Shown piece after piece: positions 44,165 to 54,327 of a DNA stretch of 64,000 nt. The stretch spans positions 242,041,601-242,105,600 of the forward strand of contig CM073590.1 in NCBI GenBank assembly GCA_037074705.1, read 5' to 3'. The notes beneath the pieces were generated by a model. It was given only the letters and a program-made list of their open reading frames with translations. It was not told the DNA's origin and ran no database searches. The translations under genes were made by a program, and so were the position numbers. The stretch is from Zhengitettix transpicula (taxonomy: Eukaryota; Arthropoda; Insecta; Orthoptera; Tetrigidae). Within the stretch, counting starts at the first letter, position 1, and every line of letters starts with the position of its first letter.

Positions 44165-45140
44165 TTAATTTCTTTTTAGCATGTCTTGTGAGTGCGGATT
44201 TTGTTTCCTTCCCCGCACGGTCGCCTTAGTTTCAATGAGCCGGATCGTGTCCATCTTTGAATTCAGGTGGAGTGTGTGTTGGATCGTGTGACATATATAG
44301 GCTGCGTGTGTGACGCGGCCTGAAATAAAAGGCTGGCCGCGTCGGTACGCACAGGAATCCATCAACATCGGAATGCGCCTACGGCAATTAAATTCGCGGA
44401 CTACGTTATCGTATGAACTACGCTGAGGCGTTGAGCCTGTCGATTTTTATTCGTCTATTAAGTAAGTTTTTTTAAAAAAATCCGGATGGAAACTTTTGAT
44501 CTTACAAAAGAAATAAACGGAAAAATGAAATAATTGTATAGAACGTCAATTTGTGACTGTAAAACACTTAAAATACAGTTTGTAAAGAGTCAATACAGAC
44601 AGAGCATTGATTACGGCAAGTTAAGAGAATTACGTTTCCACTTTAAATTACGTCGTTATCATCATTCCACGTCTCTTTTATCTGGATACGGGAATATGTC
44701 AGAAGTTTATAAAGGTATTATTTTTTATTCATTGCACATGAATTGAGAGACGTGACTATAAAAATACGTTATTCTTTACCTACGAGTTATTCCTCCTCTG
44801 CCCCTATTAATTTTCATTTTCGTAGGGACATTAAAACGTAACCCTGATACCTTTTCAGTTAATAGCTTCTTGGTGTTTCTGGTTTTATCACGTTTTTAGA
44901 ATCAGTCGACCGTTATGAAAGACAATTCCTGAGTATAATTGGCTAGATTAATAACTTTGGCTGATGAATCCAAATTATTGCATCTCCTGTAAACCATCAT
45001 CATGATGGAGTATTCAAGGTGACGGATGAAAACAACGTCAGACAATTTGTAATGTCGAATAATATTACAGGAGAAAAAAAATTACTATATATTTATACTT
45101 AATACATATTTTAATATTATATATAACATAATTAATAGTA
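44165..45140. other. Mixed to AT-rich stretch, no gene recognised
   Basis: Frames 44165-44368 (minus) and 44534-44746 (plus) have no recognisable domain. Confidence 0.4.
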
Positions 45141-45147
45141 TAAGAAC

Positions 45148-45340
45148 CAGAGCAACCAGTAGTGAGAAAATCGTAGATGCGCAGAAACGCATTGCGCATC
45201 TCGTGACGTCACCAGGGCTACGTCACGATACCGATGTGTATTGACAGTACTATTGTATTGGCTGGCTGTTTTCTCGTCCCATATATGAGCAAAAAATATT
45301 TATATATTTAATTCAATTTCTTTTGAAGCTTTCGATTCTC
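45148..45340 (+). mobile_element. Family D MITE-like element
   Basis: Collinear with 39839-40030: GAGCAACCAGTAGTGAG, GATGCGCAGAAACGCATTGC, TCTCGTGACGTCACCAGG, CTGGCTG…TCTCGTCC, ATATGAG and TTTCTTTTGAAGCTTTC. The terminal inverted pair is partly lost (GAGCAACCAG versus CTGGCTGTTTTCTC). Confidence 0.7.
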
Positions 45341-45619
45341 CTTATCAGAATCATAAAAAAAATTCTTCATAATCTCTCACGTAGTTGAGCTTAAAATAAC
45401 TGAGGAATAATTTTGTAAGTGATTCTGATTAAGATGATCGAAATATTCAGAAGTAGTTAAAATAAATAAATACATTGAGGACTGAATGTTTGTTTGCTGT
45501 AGAATTATTGAAGAGTTATTTATCAGTCTACAGAAAATCGAAGTAATGCAGGAAGTATGAAAAACTTTTAAACGAAACGTCCGGAAAGGATGTGGCAAAA
45601 TAGTTTTTCTATAAATGAT

Positions 45620-46160
45620 CACAGCCCAAGAAAAGCGATCTCCTTTAAAACACTCTTAACAAGCAGAGAACATTTTTTTAAAGAATATTTCAACATAAGC
45701 AACGGTAGTGGGGAGACGGAAAGAGTAATTTTAGTTATGGCGGAAAATAATTGCCGACGTTGAACAGAGCAGCAAAAATTAGATGGGACAAGCTGAGGAA
45801 GCTTTGTTACGAAAACATACCTTTCAATTTTCCAGCATAATTTCAGTATTCCTGAAGACATTGCGAAAGTCATGCTTGCGGATTACAGCAAGTGAAACAT
45901 GGACGGTTTTAAGACCCGGAAACGTTGGTGGTTTTTTTAAAAAATTAAGTGTCAGAGAAAAATATTCACGGTTTAAAATGAACAGAATAAATCTTAAGGG
46001 AGGGGGGAACATTTAAATGGACTACATCTGCAGAGGCTATAGTCAGATTTTAGTGAGGGTACAAGGAAACGACAGTGGAATAGTACAAGATCACTTCAGA
46101 CCGTCTGAGTAGAGAAAACGCAACAACCAGCATATTGGAAAAACGCTCCAAGCAACTTTA
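45620..46160 (+). pseudogene. Possible LINE RT relic, heavily decayed
   Basis: The plus strand contains RWDKLRKL, a SETWTVL segment (about 45892-45912), KINIHG/REKYSRFKMNRI-like and CRGYSQ-like pieces. This resembles the order seen downstream of LINE RT domains, where (S/C)ETWTL is followed some 25-30 residues later by an R-x-x-N-E segment. There are many frameshifts, and only the ETWT word is convincing. It could be chance. Confidence 0.3.
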
Positions 46161-46164
46161 CAGC

Positions 46165-46755
46165 AATGTACACTTTGAACTATGTAACATGAATATAAAC
46201 AAGCTACCTGACGACGTCCGACCGAGGTCATTCACTTACCACTCGCACACAGTTTCTTCGGCGGTCGTCGGAGACTGTGATTGTTGATTGTGGCCATCAA
46301 GAGCGGGGAGAACAGGTGCACAACATTCCTGACAGGTGCGCATTCCCAACTATGTTAATGAGATCCTTGTCAAAGGTGAAGGGTCAAGTCCAGGTTCTGA
46401 CGTGGGACAGAATGGGGCGACCCTTTTCCTGCTGGAATGTCGCCTTCTTGTTACACGTCTATCGGGTTGAGGGAAACGGGTCAGATCCAATTAACGGGTC
46501 TGCTAAGAGAACGGATAAGACGTGGTCCTTGAACTGTAACTTCATGATGCCTCTTCTTCCTTTCAATCACGTCCAAATTTCCAGCAAGTTTGTCCTTAAT
46601 TTCGCGTGTAACGTAGTTTGACCCCCATAAAAATTACTTCATTTAACAAATCGCTCTGTAATAATCCTTAAATTTCATATCACATCCCCCTTCTTCCTTT
46701 TCCGTTCCTTAAACCAAGCTGATCCTCTTCTTTCCCGCTCAATAGTGCATATTAC
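46165..46755. other. Mixed stretch with an unassigned 114-codon frame
   Basis: The plus frame 46277-46621 is not low complexity but has no domain I can name. CTGACGACGTCCGACC lies at 46208. Confidence 0.3.
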
Positions 46756-46760
46756 AAACA

Positions 46761-46931
46761 TCAACCAGTAGTGAATAGATCGTCGATGCGCAGAAACGCA
46801 TTGCGCATCTCGTGACGTCACCAGCCTGACTGACGTCACGTTGCCCAAGTGTAGCTTCCTTCATTCAAGGGACAGTATTTTTGTACTTCCGGGCTGGTTT
46901 TACTCGTCCTAAAATAGGAGAAAAAAAATAT
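46761..46931 (+). mobile_element. Family D MITE-like element
   Basis: CAACCAGTAGTGAATAGATC, GATGCGCAGAAACGCATTGC, TCTCGTGACGTCACCAGCC, GACTGACGTCACG, GGCTGGTTTTACTCGTCC and AAATAGGAG. The two CRE-like words are both intact here. The middle is about 25 bp longer than in the other copies. Confidence 0.7.
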
Positions 46932-46934
46932 TTC

Positions 46935-47686
46935 CTAAACTGTTCGTATGATATGGCTTCGGTCAATTTTTATTTAATTTAACGTGTATTTTTTCGTATT
47001 GTTCTAGGAGCACGTTTTTTTTTTAAAAAAAACATAAACTCATATATTTTTATTACATTTTCTGTTAGATTATTCTGTGACATCCTTCTCACCTATCCCT
47101 TGACAAGAAAGATTTTTCTTAACTTAATGACAGGTTTCTTGCCTCCCCCCCCCCCCAAAAAAACCCGTAAGATTTGGACAGACTCACTCGGAAGTTTGTA
47201 ACTTTTGCAAATGGCGGCTGAAACAGTCTAGAATAAGTTTTCAGTGGAAGAAATTGTTTATTTTTGTAAATCTGGAAGTTGAAGATCAAAATAAAATGGC
47301 TACCGAACAGTTCCCCTGACGGCGTAATGATTAAAAATTTTGGATTAAAATTACTAAACTATCTGGTAAACTCCCTATGATTCCCTGTTTTTCGTCCTTT
47401 TGTCTCTTCCACGTTTACTGCTCTCATGAGTCTCCCTCGAGGCGTTTTCCCTTCCTAAAGACTTACTACAAGCATATGTGTTTGTATTTTATTCGCGTCT
47501 GCGGTTGTAATTGCGGTAATATAATGTGTAAGTCAAGGTTGGATGATGACTGATGGACGACTATAAAAAGGCACCTTTTATTACCTCCGCCAAGTGCGAG
47601 AACATTTCATATAAAGGCTAAGATTTAACCCCGACCACCTACGTGAAGGCACCTGTGTTTCCCTCATTTCTTTGCCTCCGTAGAGG

Positions 47687-47725
<39 letters not shown>

Positions 47726-48540
47726 GTGTTTCTGCCTTCTTCACCTTCTTCCAGCCCGCAGTTGCCGCGGCTTTCATTGCGCGATCCTTTCCCTCAGGAC
47801 CAGGGTGTTCCTTCCTCGAGGGTCAAGCTGCCGGGTAATATATTCTGGGAAAGGTGTTTTTTATCGGGAGTGTTACATTGTCAGCCTCTCAGTGCGAAGT
47901 AAACGGTGAAGAAAAAAAAATTGTGGTTAGCTGGAAACGAAATTGAAATAAAAGACGAGTAAAACACGGCCATAATGAAAATTTAGGACTAATGAAGAAC
48001 AGACAAAGAGGTTTCTTAAAAGAATATCCTCTGTACTGGTGCCAGTCAAAGAAATTACAATAAAAAAGCGTGTATAAGAATTAAGGACGATAGATGTGAA
48101 AGGGAAAAGGGAATAGAAAAAGTTAAAGGATAGGAAGACTTGGGAAAAAGTGTATAAAAATTAAAACCCACTAATAAGGAAAATTATATTCTCTAAATTT
48201 CTCATTCACCACGTCTATATATTTATTTTCTTCTCGAATTGCTTCAAACTCTGTAGCATCAAATTTTCGCTATCAGATAGATCAGCCATTTTTATTTTTT
48301 TTTAAAAAAATTATTCTATTACAATAATAACAGACACCAGTAGTTCCCTTCAAAGCGTTTTTGTTATTTCATCTTCCATCCTTGGTTTAAGTACGTTTCG
48401 TCTATGAACTCGCCATGTTATTTCAAATAAAAATTCTCCAAACTTCTTTCTACCTTTTCTTGCTTACCTAAAAATCGATAAACGTAAACAAAACATAGCC
48501 TTTTAAAGTCGGAAAAAGTTATATATTTTTTTTAAAAAAA
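46935..48540. other. Mixed stretch, no gene recognised; (TC)n at 47688-47724
   Basis: A pure TC microsatellite (~37 bp) lies in frame 47643-47909, which otherwise has no recognisable features. A YY1-like AAATGGCGGC is at 47209-47218. Confidence 0.4.
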
Positions 48541-48547
48541 TAAAAAT

Positions 48548-48583
48548 GCAACGTTTCGTCGCTATTTGCGACATCATCAGGTG
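48548..48583 (-). ncRNA. Hammerhead-like motif with perfect 5-bp stem II
   Basis: Minus strand: CAC-CTGATGA-T-GTCGC-aaata-GCGAC-GAAACGTT-GC. CTGATGA and GAAAC are both canonical, and the stem GTCGC/GCGAC is perfect. A second partial copy in the other orientation (ATAGCGACGGAATGTTG, 48604-48620) follows a GTGTAA…TTACAC inverted pair. Confidence 0.6.
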
Positions 48584-48756
48584 TAAGACGTTTTACACTA
48601 CAAATAGCGACGGAATGTTGTATATATATTTTTTTCAATTATAAATATTTAACACCTCAGTGTGTGTTCCAGGATCGTAAGGAAAATGTGAACCATGTTC
48701 GTTAGAAATTTCTTAAGTTGGTACACAGAAATCAGTTTTTTTCCTTCCAACCCTTC

Positions 48757-48890
48757 CTTCTCTCTTTTTTCTCACTCTTCTCTCTTTTTTCTCACTCTTC
48801 TCTCTCTCTCTTCCTTCTCTCTCTCTCTTCCTTCTCTCTCTCTCTCTTCCTTCTCTCTTTTCTCTCTCTCTCTCTCTCTCACTCTTTGAG
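48757..48890 (+). repeat. Pyrimidine minisatellite (CTCTCT-TTCCTT type)
   Basis: An irregular tandem array of CTCTCTCTTCCTT-like units ends in CACTCTTTGAGTATGTCCC. The same exit word TCTTTGAGTATGTCCC ends the array at 49909-50205. One strand is nearly all pyrimidine, so triplex formation is possible. Confidence 0.85.
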
Positions 48891-48904
48891 TATGTCCCCA
48901 GTGT

Positions 48905-49345
48905 TAGGGGTTGAACTACATTTTAACCAGTATGGTAAGTGTCTGAATTAAAGTCAGTGACTACGATAACCGCAGATTCGATACCAATCTAGGTTGTTTC
49001 GCGTTATTTGTTTTGTAACACCTCTCAACCCCTTCCCCCCCTCCCTCCCTTAGTGGTGCTGTAAGGGGTTGAAACATCTGGAGAGAAACTATTAATCTCA
49101 TCGACCCCCCAGAAAAATAATTATTCTACGCTAGTATCGGCCGCTGTTTTTAAATTTTTACCCCCCCCCCTCCCGCCCCCGTTCACTCCCCCTAGGGAGT
49201 TTCCTAGCGCTTCGAAAGGCCGACATAAATCTTTGCGGGCGTGCGAACAACGACTAGCCAAAGTTTCACCGCAATCGGAGGAATGGTTTAGGAACGCATG
49301 GGGGACACACAATCATTTATGTATATATATATATATATATATATC
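48905..49345 (+). mobile_element. Family G repeat, diverged copy with (TA)n end
   Basis: It matches 37990-38240 (ATTAAAGTCAGTGAC, ATTCGA, GGTTGTTT, AATCTCATCGACCCC, TATCGGCCG). Beyond that it carries TTTCACCGCAATCGGAGGAA, GGTTTAGGAACG and GGGGGACACACA. The phrase 'caccgcaatcgg…ggtttaggaacg…gacacaca' resembles the 3' parts of many arthropod transposons and LINEs. It ends in (TA)n at 49321-49346. Confidence 0.6.
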
Positions 49346-49349
49346 GATA

Positions 49350-49905
49350 TTATTATATTTATTTTATAAAAAAAAATTTCCTTTATAATTGCATTTATTA
49401 ATCTTGTTACTTGTGTAATATTGAAAATTATATCTTTATTTTTTCTTGTTACAGGTAAGTGGATGACTCGGAATACATTCGACGCGGTGAAACCCTCGAG
49501 ACCTGGGGGAAAAAAATATAATTTTGGTGGGGGTAAGAAATTAAAAAAAACTGATTTATTAATATTATTATTTTTTCCATTAAAATTTTGCCTACTAGCG
49601 CTTATACTCAATTAGATAGAAGGTTAAAATATTCGATTATCTCAGTCAAGAAGATTCGATTAATATCGATCGCTGTTATCGAATAATGGATATTCTTTTT
49701 TTCTTTCCTTCACGAACGGCGTTGAAGAAATTTTCGGTCTGATTGAGCAAGGAAATTTGGAAATATAATGGGTAGAGCGTAGAGTCTTTGGTTTCGATCA
49801 GAGAAGTTACCTCTTCCAGGCTGATAGTATTCTGTAAAGCGATTATTACATTGATGCAAGCATTTTAAGATGTCTGTTGAAAACTTTTATTTTGGGCTTT
49901 GAATT
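49350..49905. other. AT-rich stretch, nothing recognised
   Basis: ACAGGTAAGTGG at 49452 looks like a splice donor, but no exon frame supports it. Confidence 0.35.
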
Positions 49906-49908
49906 TTC

Positions 49909-50205
49909 CTCTCTCTCTCTCTCTCTTCCTTCTCTCTTTCTCTTTATCTCTCTCTTTCTGTCTCTTTATCTCTCTCTTTCTGTATCTCTTTATCTCTCTC
50001 TTCCTTCTCTCTTCTCTCTCTCTTTCTTCTCTCTTTTTTCTCGCTCTTCTCTCTATCTCTCTTCCTTCTCTCTTCTCTCTCTCTTCCTTCTCTCTCTTTT
50101 CTTGCTCTTCTCTCTCTCTCTCTTCCTTCTCTCTTCTCTCTCTCTTCCTTCTCTCTTCTTTCTCTCTCTCTCTTCCTTCTCTCTTCTCTCTCTCTTTGAG
50201 TATGT
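49909..50205 (+). repeat. Pyrimidine minisatellite, ~300 bp
   Basis: Units of CTCTCTCTTCCTTCTCTCTT type, with an initial part of TTTATCTCTCTCTTTCTGTC units. It ends in TCTTTGAGTATGTCCC as at 48757-48890. The long frames over it on both strands are artefacts. Confidence 0.9.
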
Positions 50206-50209
50206 CCCA

Positions 50210-50780
50210 CTTCCTAACTTGTCCCGTTACATTCCCCCCCCCCATTTTTTCTCCTTTATAATGGTTCCAAACCCCAATGCAATGACTTTTTCAGCTCCAT
50301 GTCCCCCTGATTCCGTCTGATTTGCTTTTCCTCTAGTGACTCATATTCAGGTTTCCTCCTATACGTTCCATTGACTTTTGTTTTGAATGGCCGTTATTTT
50401 GGCTGCATGGGGTCCCTTTACTTAATTTTCCGTTAATTAATTAACTTGTCCCCTCCACCATAGATTACGATAAATCCCTCAGATACCAACACCATGAACA
50501 GATTTTTTTTAGCTATTCGGTCACGTTTTATTGCGACTGTGATTTTTTTTTAACATGACGACGATTCGCTCGAAAGCACCGACTGACAACGAGGCAGCAT
50601 CAAGACTTAAATAAAGCGAAACGTCACAGTGAGTCAATATCTCAAAAATCGGTTATTACGTTTTGGCCACGAAAACCATCAGCCATTGCGGTACTTCTTC
50701 AACAACACCTTGGCTGTAATTTAAACGCTCTTTTAAAGCCAATCACGTTTAATATATCTTATATTATTTTTTTTATATAT
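50210..50780. other. Mixed stretch, no gene recognised
   Basis: A vestigial motif GCATCAAGACTTAAATAAAG-CGAAACGTCAC lies at about 50597-50629. Nothing else. Confidence 0.35.
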
Positions 50781-50786
50781 TTTAAG

Positions 50787-50822
50787 AACGTTTCGTCCAC
50801 AATTTTTCGACTTCTTCAGGTG
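50787..50822 (-). ncRNA. Hammerhead-like motif
   Basis: Minus strand: CAC-CTGAAGA-A-GTC-gaaaaattgtg-GAC-GAAACGTT. Both core boxes are intact. Stem II is 3 bp (GTC/GAC) with an 11-base loop. Stem I is not evident. Confidence 0.5.
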
Positions 50823-50970
50823 AAATAGAGTTTTCAATTTAGAGCCAAGGACAGCGTAACCGAAATGTGTCTTTATAAGTTATTTAGCATAGTTAAAAAT
50901 AAATGTCTGCCACGACCGTCATGGGACGCAGTCCATGGCTCTACATTTACCCCTGTATTTTACCTGATTA

Positions 50971-51007
50971 CCCGAAGAAGTCCCAAAAAGTGTGGACGAA
51001 ACGTTGT
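50971..51007 (+). ncRNA. Hammerhead-like motif, UAC/GUA stem I
   Basis: TTAC-CCGAAGA-A-GTCC-caaaaagtgt-GGAC-GAAACGTT-GTA. The stem GTCC/GGAC is perfect, and UAC pairs with GUA. The first box has U4 changed to C, which would reduce or abolish hammerhead activity. Confidence 0.55.
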
Positions 51008-51009
51008 AT

Positions 51010-51540
51010 TCGAACAAATTTCTTCTGACATATTGGCAGTCTTTGCTTCTTTATTTATTAAATCTAATACGTTTAGATTTTCTCTAACATTTATCTTGAT
51101 ATTTTTTTTTATTACTAGCCCCACCCCTTACCCTCCCCCAACTATTTACAGTATTGTATTTTTAAAATCTGTTTATCGTTCTATATATATAATACAGTCA
51201 ACGTAAAAAAAATTCTCATCCTTTCATTTAATATTATCCGGCATATTAGAACTGATTTTGGACCCCTGAGGGCACCCCCTACGACTGATTATTCCTTGTT
51301 CCGAATTTTTTTTACTGGCCTGTGAAGTTTTGTAATTACATAATTTAAAAAAAAAATCATATATCATCCTACTTTCGATAAAGTAGAAAATATAAAATAC
51401 ACTGTGTTCGGCGCGACTTCTGTCTGTCTGGATTAAAAGAATTATTTTCATATCTAAACTCTTGCAAATAATAAAATGCTGCATTATATCAGTAGTTGTA
51501 GCAAAATGTGTCATTATTCCGTCTTCAGGTCTTTTCAAAA
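51010..51540. other. AT-rich stretch, nothing recognised
   Basis: Frames 50865-51206 and 51224-51538 lack recognisable domains. Confidence 0.4.
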
Positions 51541-51545
51541 ATAAT

Positions 51546-51630
51546 TGTCAGGTGTGGGGTTCGAACCCACGCTCCCGTGTGGGAACCAGAGCTTAAATCT
51601 GGCGCCTTAGACCGCTCGGCCAACCTGACA
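51546..51630 (-). tRNA. tRNA-Leu (anticodon UAA)
   Basis: The minus strand folds into a complete 85-nt class II tRNA. The acceptor stem TGTCAGG/CCTGACA is 7 perfect pairs. The D arm holds the A-box TGGCCGAGCGG. The anticodon stem is CCAGA/TCTGG with loop TTTAAGC, so the anticodon is TAA. A long variable arm (TTCCCACACGGGAGC region) is typical of tRNA-Leu and tRNA-Ser. The T arm is GTGGGTTCGAACCCCAC with B-box GGTTCGAACCC. It decodes UUA. There is no intron and no encoded CCA, as expected in a eukaryotic nuclear gene. A TTTTT pol III terminator begins 6 bases after the 3' end on the minus strand. All stems are intact, so I regard it as functional. Confidence 0.97.
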
Positions 51631-51830
51631 CTTGTGCTTCACTCGCTGTTTTAAGCGTATTATTAGGTCTTTCGCTTCGAAACATGTACGTAAAACACGT
51701 TACACGATTTCAAATTACGTATAAAGTTCCCTGAAACGCATTTCTCCCGAGGCGGTGAACTACTCGACGCCATCTTGCCGTAATTTTTACATGTATACGT
51801 TTGTATATAAGATCGTTTCTATTTTGCGTG

Positions 51831-51856
51831 CGCTGAAGAAAGGATCGGAACGTTGT
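51831..51856 (+). repeat. Hammerhead-like motif, decayed
   Basis: G-CTGAAGA-AAGGATCGG-AACGTT-GTT. The two boxes are close, with almost no stem II, and GAAAC has become GGAAC. Confidence 0.35.
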
Positions 51857-52101
51857 TATAACTCGAGAAATGGCTGTCGGATCGAGAGAAAAAGAAATTG
51901 CTTAATATTTATATAAAAAAATATATATTCAATTAATCGTACGTTTAAATGGAAACACGCATGTCCTTTAGTTTACTGCAAAGCAGCTTCGGGATTTTTT
52001 AAAAAATTGTTTGACTGCGGTATAATAAAGTTCTGTAGTACAGAATAATTTTTAACCTCCATTTTCTAATTGATTGCAAAAATTTTGCTTATTTAGTTTT
52101 G

Positions 52102-52145
52102 TTACCTGATGACGTCCTCAAAATGTGGACGAAACGTCGTCGTAA
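52102..52145 (+). ncRNA. Hammerhead-like motif, array unit 1, complete fold
   Basis: Stem I is UUAC (52102-52105) with GUAA (52142-52145). Core 1 is CUGAUGA (52106-52112), followed by one extra C. Stem II is GUCC/GGAC with a 9-base loop (52114-52130). Core 2 is GAAA (52131-52134). Helix III is A134·U140 and C135·G139 with a GUC triloop. The nucleotide before stem I is C at 52141, so the predicted cleavage triplet is GUC. Every conserved hammerhead core base I know is present. The extra C between A9 and stem II is atypical. Confidence 0.7.
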
Positions 52146-52295
52146 GATTCTAATACATTTTTTTATTATTCTGAAAAATTGGCTTCTGGATTTTATTTAA
52201 ATGTTTGACTACGGTAAAATAAAGTTCTGTGGTACAGATTATTTTTTTCCCTCCATTTTCCAATTAACTATATAAATTTAGCTCATTTAGGTTTG

Positions 52296-52339
52296 TTACC
52301 TGATGACGTCCTCAAAATGTGGACGAAACGTCGTCGTAA
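52296..52339 (+). ncRNA. Hammerhead-like motif, array unit 2, complete fold
   Basis: Identical to unit 1 in stems, core and predicted GUC site. Confidence 0.7.
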
Positions 52340-52434
52340 GATTCTAACTACGGTAAAATAAAGTTCTGTTGTACAGATTATTTTTAAGCCTCCATTTTCC
52401 AATTAATTGCATAAATTTAGCTCATTTAGGTTTG

Positions 52435-52478
52435 TTACCTGATGACGTCCTCAAAATGTGGACGAAACGTCGTCGTAA
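52435..52478 (+). ncRNA. Hammerhead-like motif, array unit 3, complete fold
   Basis: Identical to units 1 and 2 across the motif. Confidence 0.7.
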
Positions 52479-52573
52479 GATTCTAACTACGGTAAAATAA
52501 AGTTCTGTTGTACAGATTATTTTTTAGCCTCCATTTTCCAATTAATTGTATAAATTTTCCTTATATAGGTCTA

Positions 52574-52617
52574 TTACCTGATGACGTCCTCAAATAGTGA
52601 ACGAAACGTCGTCGTAA
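52574..52617 (+). ncRNA. Hammerhead-like motif, array unit 4, weakened stem II
   Basis: Core boxes, stem I and helix III are as in unit 1, but the 3' strand of stem II reads GAAC instead of GGAC, giving one mismatch. This is the most 3' and most diverged unit. Confidence 0.6.
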
Positions 52618-52624
52618 GAATGTA

Positions 52625-54325
52625 ATCCTTTTTTTTTTGCTTTTTGTGAAAAATTGGCCGTTTTTTTTCTGTTTATTAATGAAATAAAAATTTTCAGTTT
52701 AAATAATAAAAATAAAATACAGGTCAATTTATTTTTCCATCGCGCCCCCGTTTCTACGTTATTAAATAATGGTGAAATATGGGTTTTTTTTTCAATTCTT
52801 GACGTAGTTTCTCATAACTTAAATTCCCAACCCTGTAAAGATTTAAATTTCATAGTGGTCCCTTTTTAAACTGGTTAGTTGGAATGTTTGTTATCACCTT
52901 CTAAGAGATACTGGAAAAGGGTGAACACATTGGTCAGTTATTTAATACATAGGATTTCTGGCAACAATTTGTTTAACGTAGTGATGCGGAAGGACACAGT
53001 GAGGGACAGAGAGCTGTTGACAAAAGGGTGGTAACGGAACGCGAAAGACAAAAACTCCTACTTAAGGATGGGATGAGAGGAGGACGAACCCGCCCGAGAT
53101 CTCACGAGGCAGATACGGCCATTACGTGAACAGAAGACGTGCCGAGATAAAGTGTGGCGAGTGAGTCGTCTTAACTTTACGGGAAGAAGAGATTTTTGTC
53201 TTAGCAGTCAGCCATCTTCAGCAAGGACTTGACGTTTGTACTCGGAACGTCGTACGCGTGCCTTGGACTTGCCCCCCCGTTACCCCCATCGGGGGCATTT
53301 ACTCCTACCACATCAGATAAATAGGTTTCAATATCTGATATAATCTAACAGTTATCCTTTTAATAAATAATGAAGAAGTGCAGCCAAACTGTCAGAAAAA
53401 AAATTAAATATAAAATTATTGACACACACAGAACGTCCAATTTTAACAAAAACAAATGGAACGACGTTTCCAGACATTTTCAAATAATTTCTTTTTAACA
53501 CTTTAACGACGTCATTGTATAAAACTTTTTTTTGCTACTTTCATCAGGTTTTCAATATGGTTGTTATGTTACTACGGTAACATTTACACTATATTTTTCT
53601 TCTTCTCATTATTATTATTAAAAATATTTAAATTACAGTCCCAAATTGCTTGCAATGTTCTTATTCTTATTTAACAACTGAATTAATTAAAAAGGGCACG
53701 GCAAGGGGAATGCGGGGCGGGGGGGGGGGGCTTGACGCTGGTGGAAATATTTTGTAACATGATATTTCCACTGAATAAATAATTTTCATGGCGGGTGGGG
53801 GGAGGAGGGAGGTCAATTGAGATTGATAGTGTTTCTCCCGATGTTGCTTGTATATAATATCAACCTCCCTGCCTGTATAAGAGGGGGGGGGGTGGGTGGA
53901 AAAAGGCAACAGAGATTGGAGTCAAATCAGTGGTTATGTATGTCGCTGAGTGTTTAGTTGTGCAAACCAGGGTGACGCCTGGCACCCCCAGATAGTTTAA
54001 TAATAAATGTTACCAGTTATAAAGTGAACATGAACTAATTTTATTATAAATATTACTTGACTTTAAAGTATAATTATGTAAATTTAGTGTGTTACAATTG
54101 TTTTAATATACAGCATCTGTGTTTAGATAATTATTTTTTCCCAGTGTCTTAAAGTTTCATCGTCAGTTAATTGTAAATCAGGATTATCTTATAATATACA
54201 TAAACATTTTCCTATTGTTTTTTAATTTATAATGTAACATAAAATATTTGCAGGATTATTTCCGCTTTATAAATGGTAACAATTATTATTAAACTGCGAG
54301 AATGTTGAAAATTTCTGTTTTGAAT
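52625..54325. other. Mixed stretch with poly-G, no gene recognised
   Basis: A partial unit-like sequence (GAAAAATTGGCC, 52645-52660) continues the array for a few dozen bases. Poly-G runs at 53718-53730 and 53883-53891 give artefactual frames. Possible vestigial motif halves lie near 53461-53490 and 53500-53555 (minus strand). Confidence 0.4.
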
Positions 54326-54327
54326 CT

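Larger units (their letters stand above)
50787..51007. repeat. Short element bounded by two diverging hammerhead-like motifs
   Basis: A minus-strand motif (50787-50822) and a plus-strand motif (50971-51007) face away from each other across 148 bp. The layout is the same as at 25171-25347 and 61356-61571. The internal sequence is not clearly homologous to those two. Confidence 0.55.
51998..52622 (+). repeat. Tandem array of hammerhead-like units
   Basis: There are four direct units, each ending in a hammerhead-like motif. The unit body reads ACTACGGTAAAATAAAGTTC, TG(T/G)(T/A)GTACAGA, CCTCCATTTTCCAATTAA, TTTAGCTCATTTAGG or close variants, then the motif, then CGTAAGATTCTAA. Motif spacing is 194, 139 and 139 bp. 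The long first interval carries about 55 extra bases between ATTCTAA and CTACGG, and the later units have lost them. Direct tandem repeats of 140-200 bp, each with a hammerhead-type core, recall animal retrozymes and satellite hammerheads. No flanking ORF is present. Confidence 0.85.

Noticed and set aside
45783..46016. Intact LINE protein
   Set aside because: Only a short ETWT-like word matches, and frames break repeatedly. It is listed as a low-confidence relic.
49452..49463. Splice donor ACAGGTAAGTGG
   Set aside because: No adjoining open frame or acceptor gives an exon. The word alone is not enough.
49865..50320. 147- and 126-codon frames around 50 kb
   Set aside because: Both strands are open only because the pyrimidine minisatellite has no stop codons.
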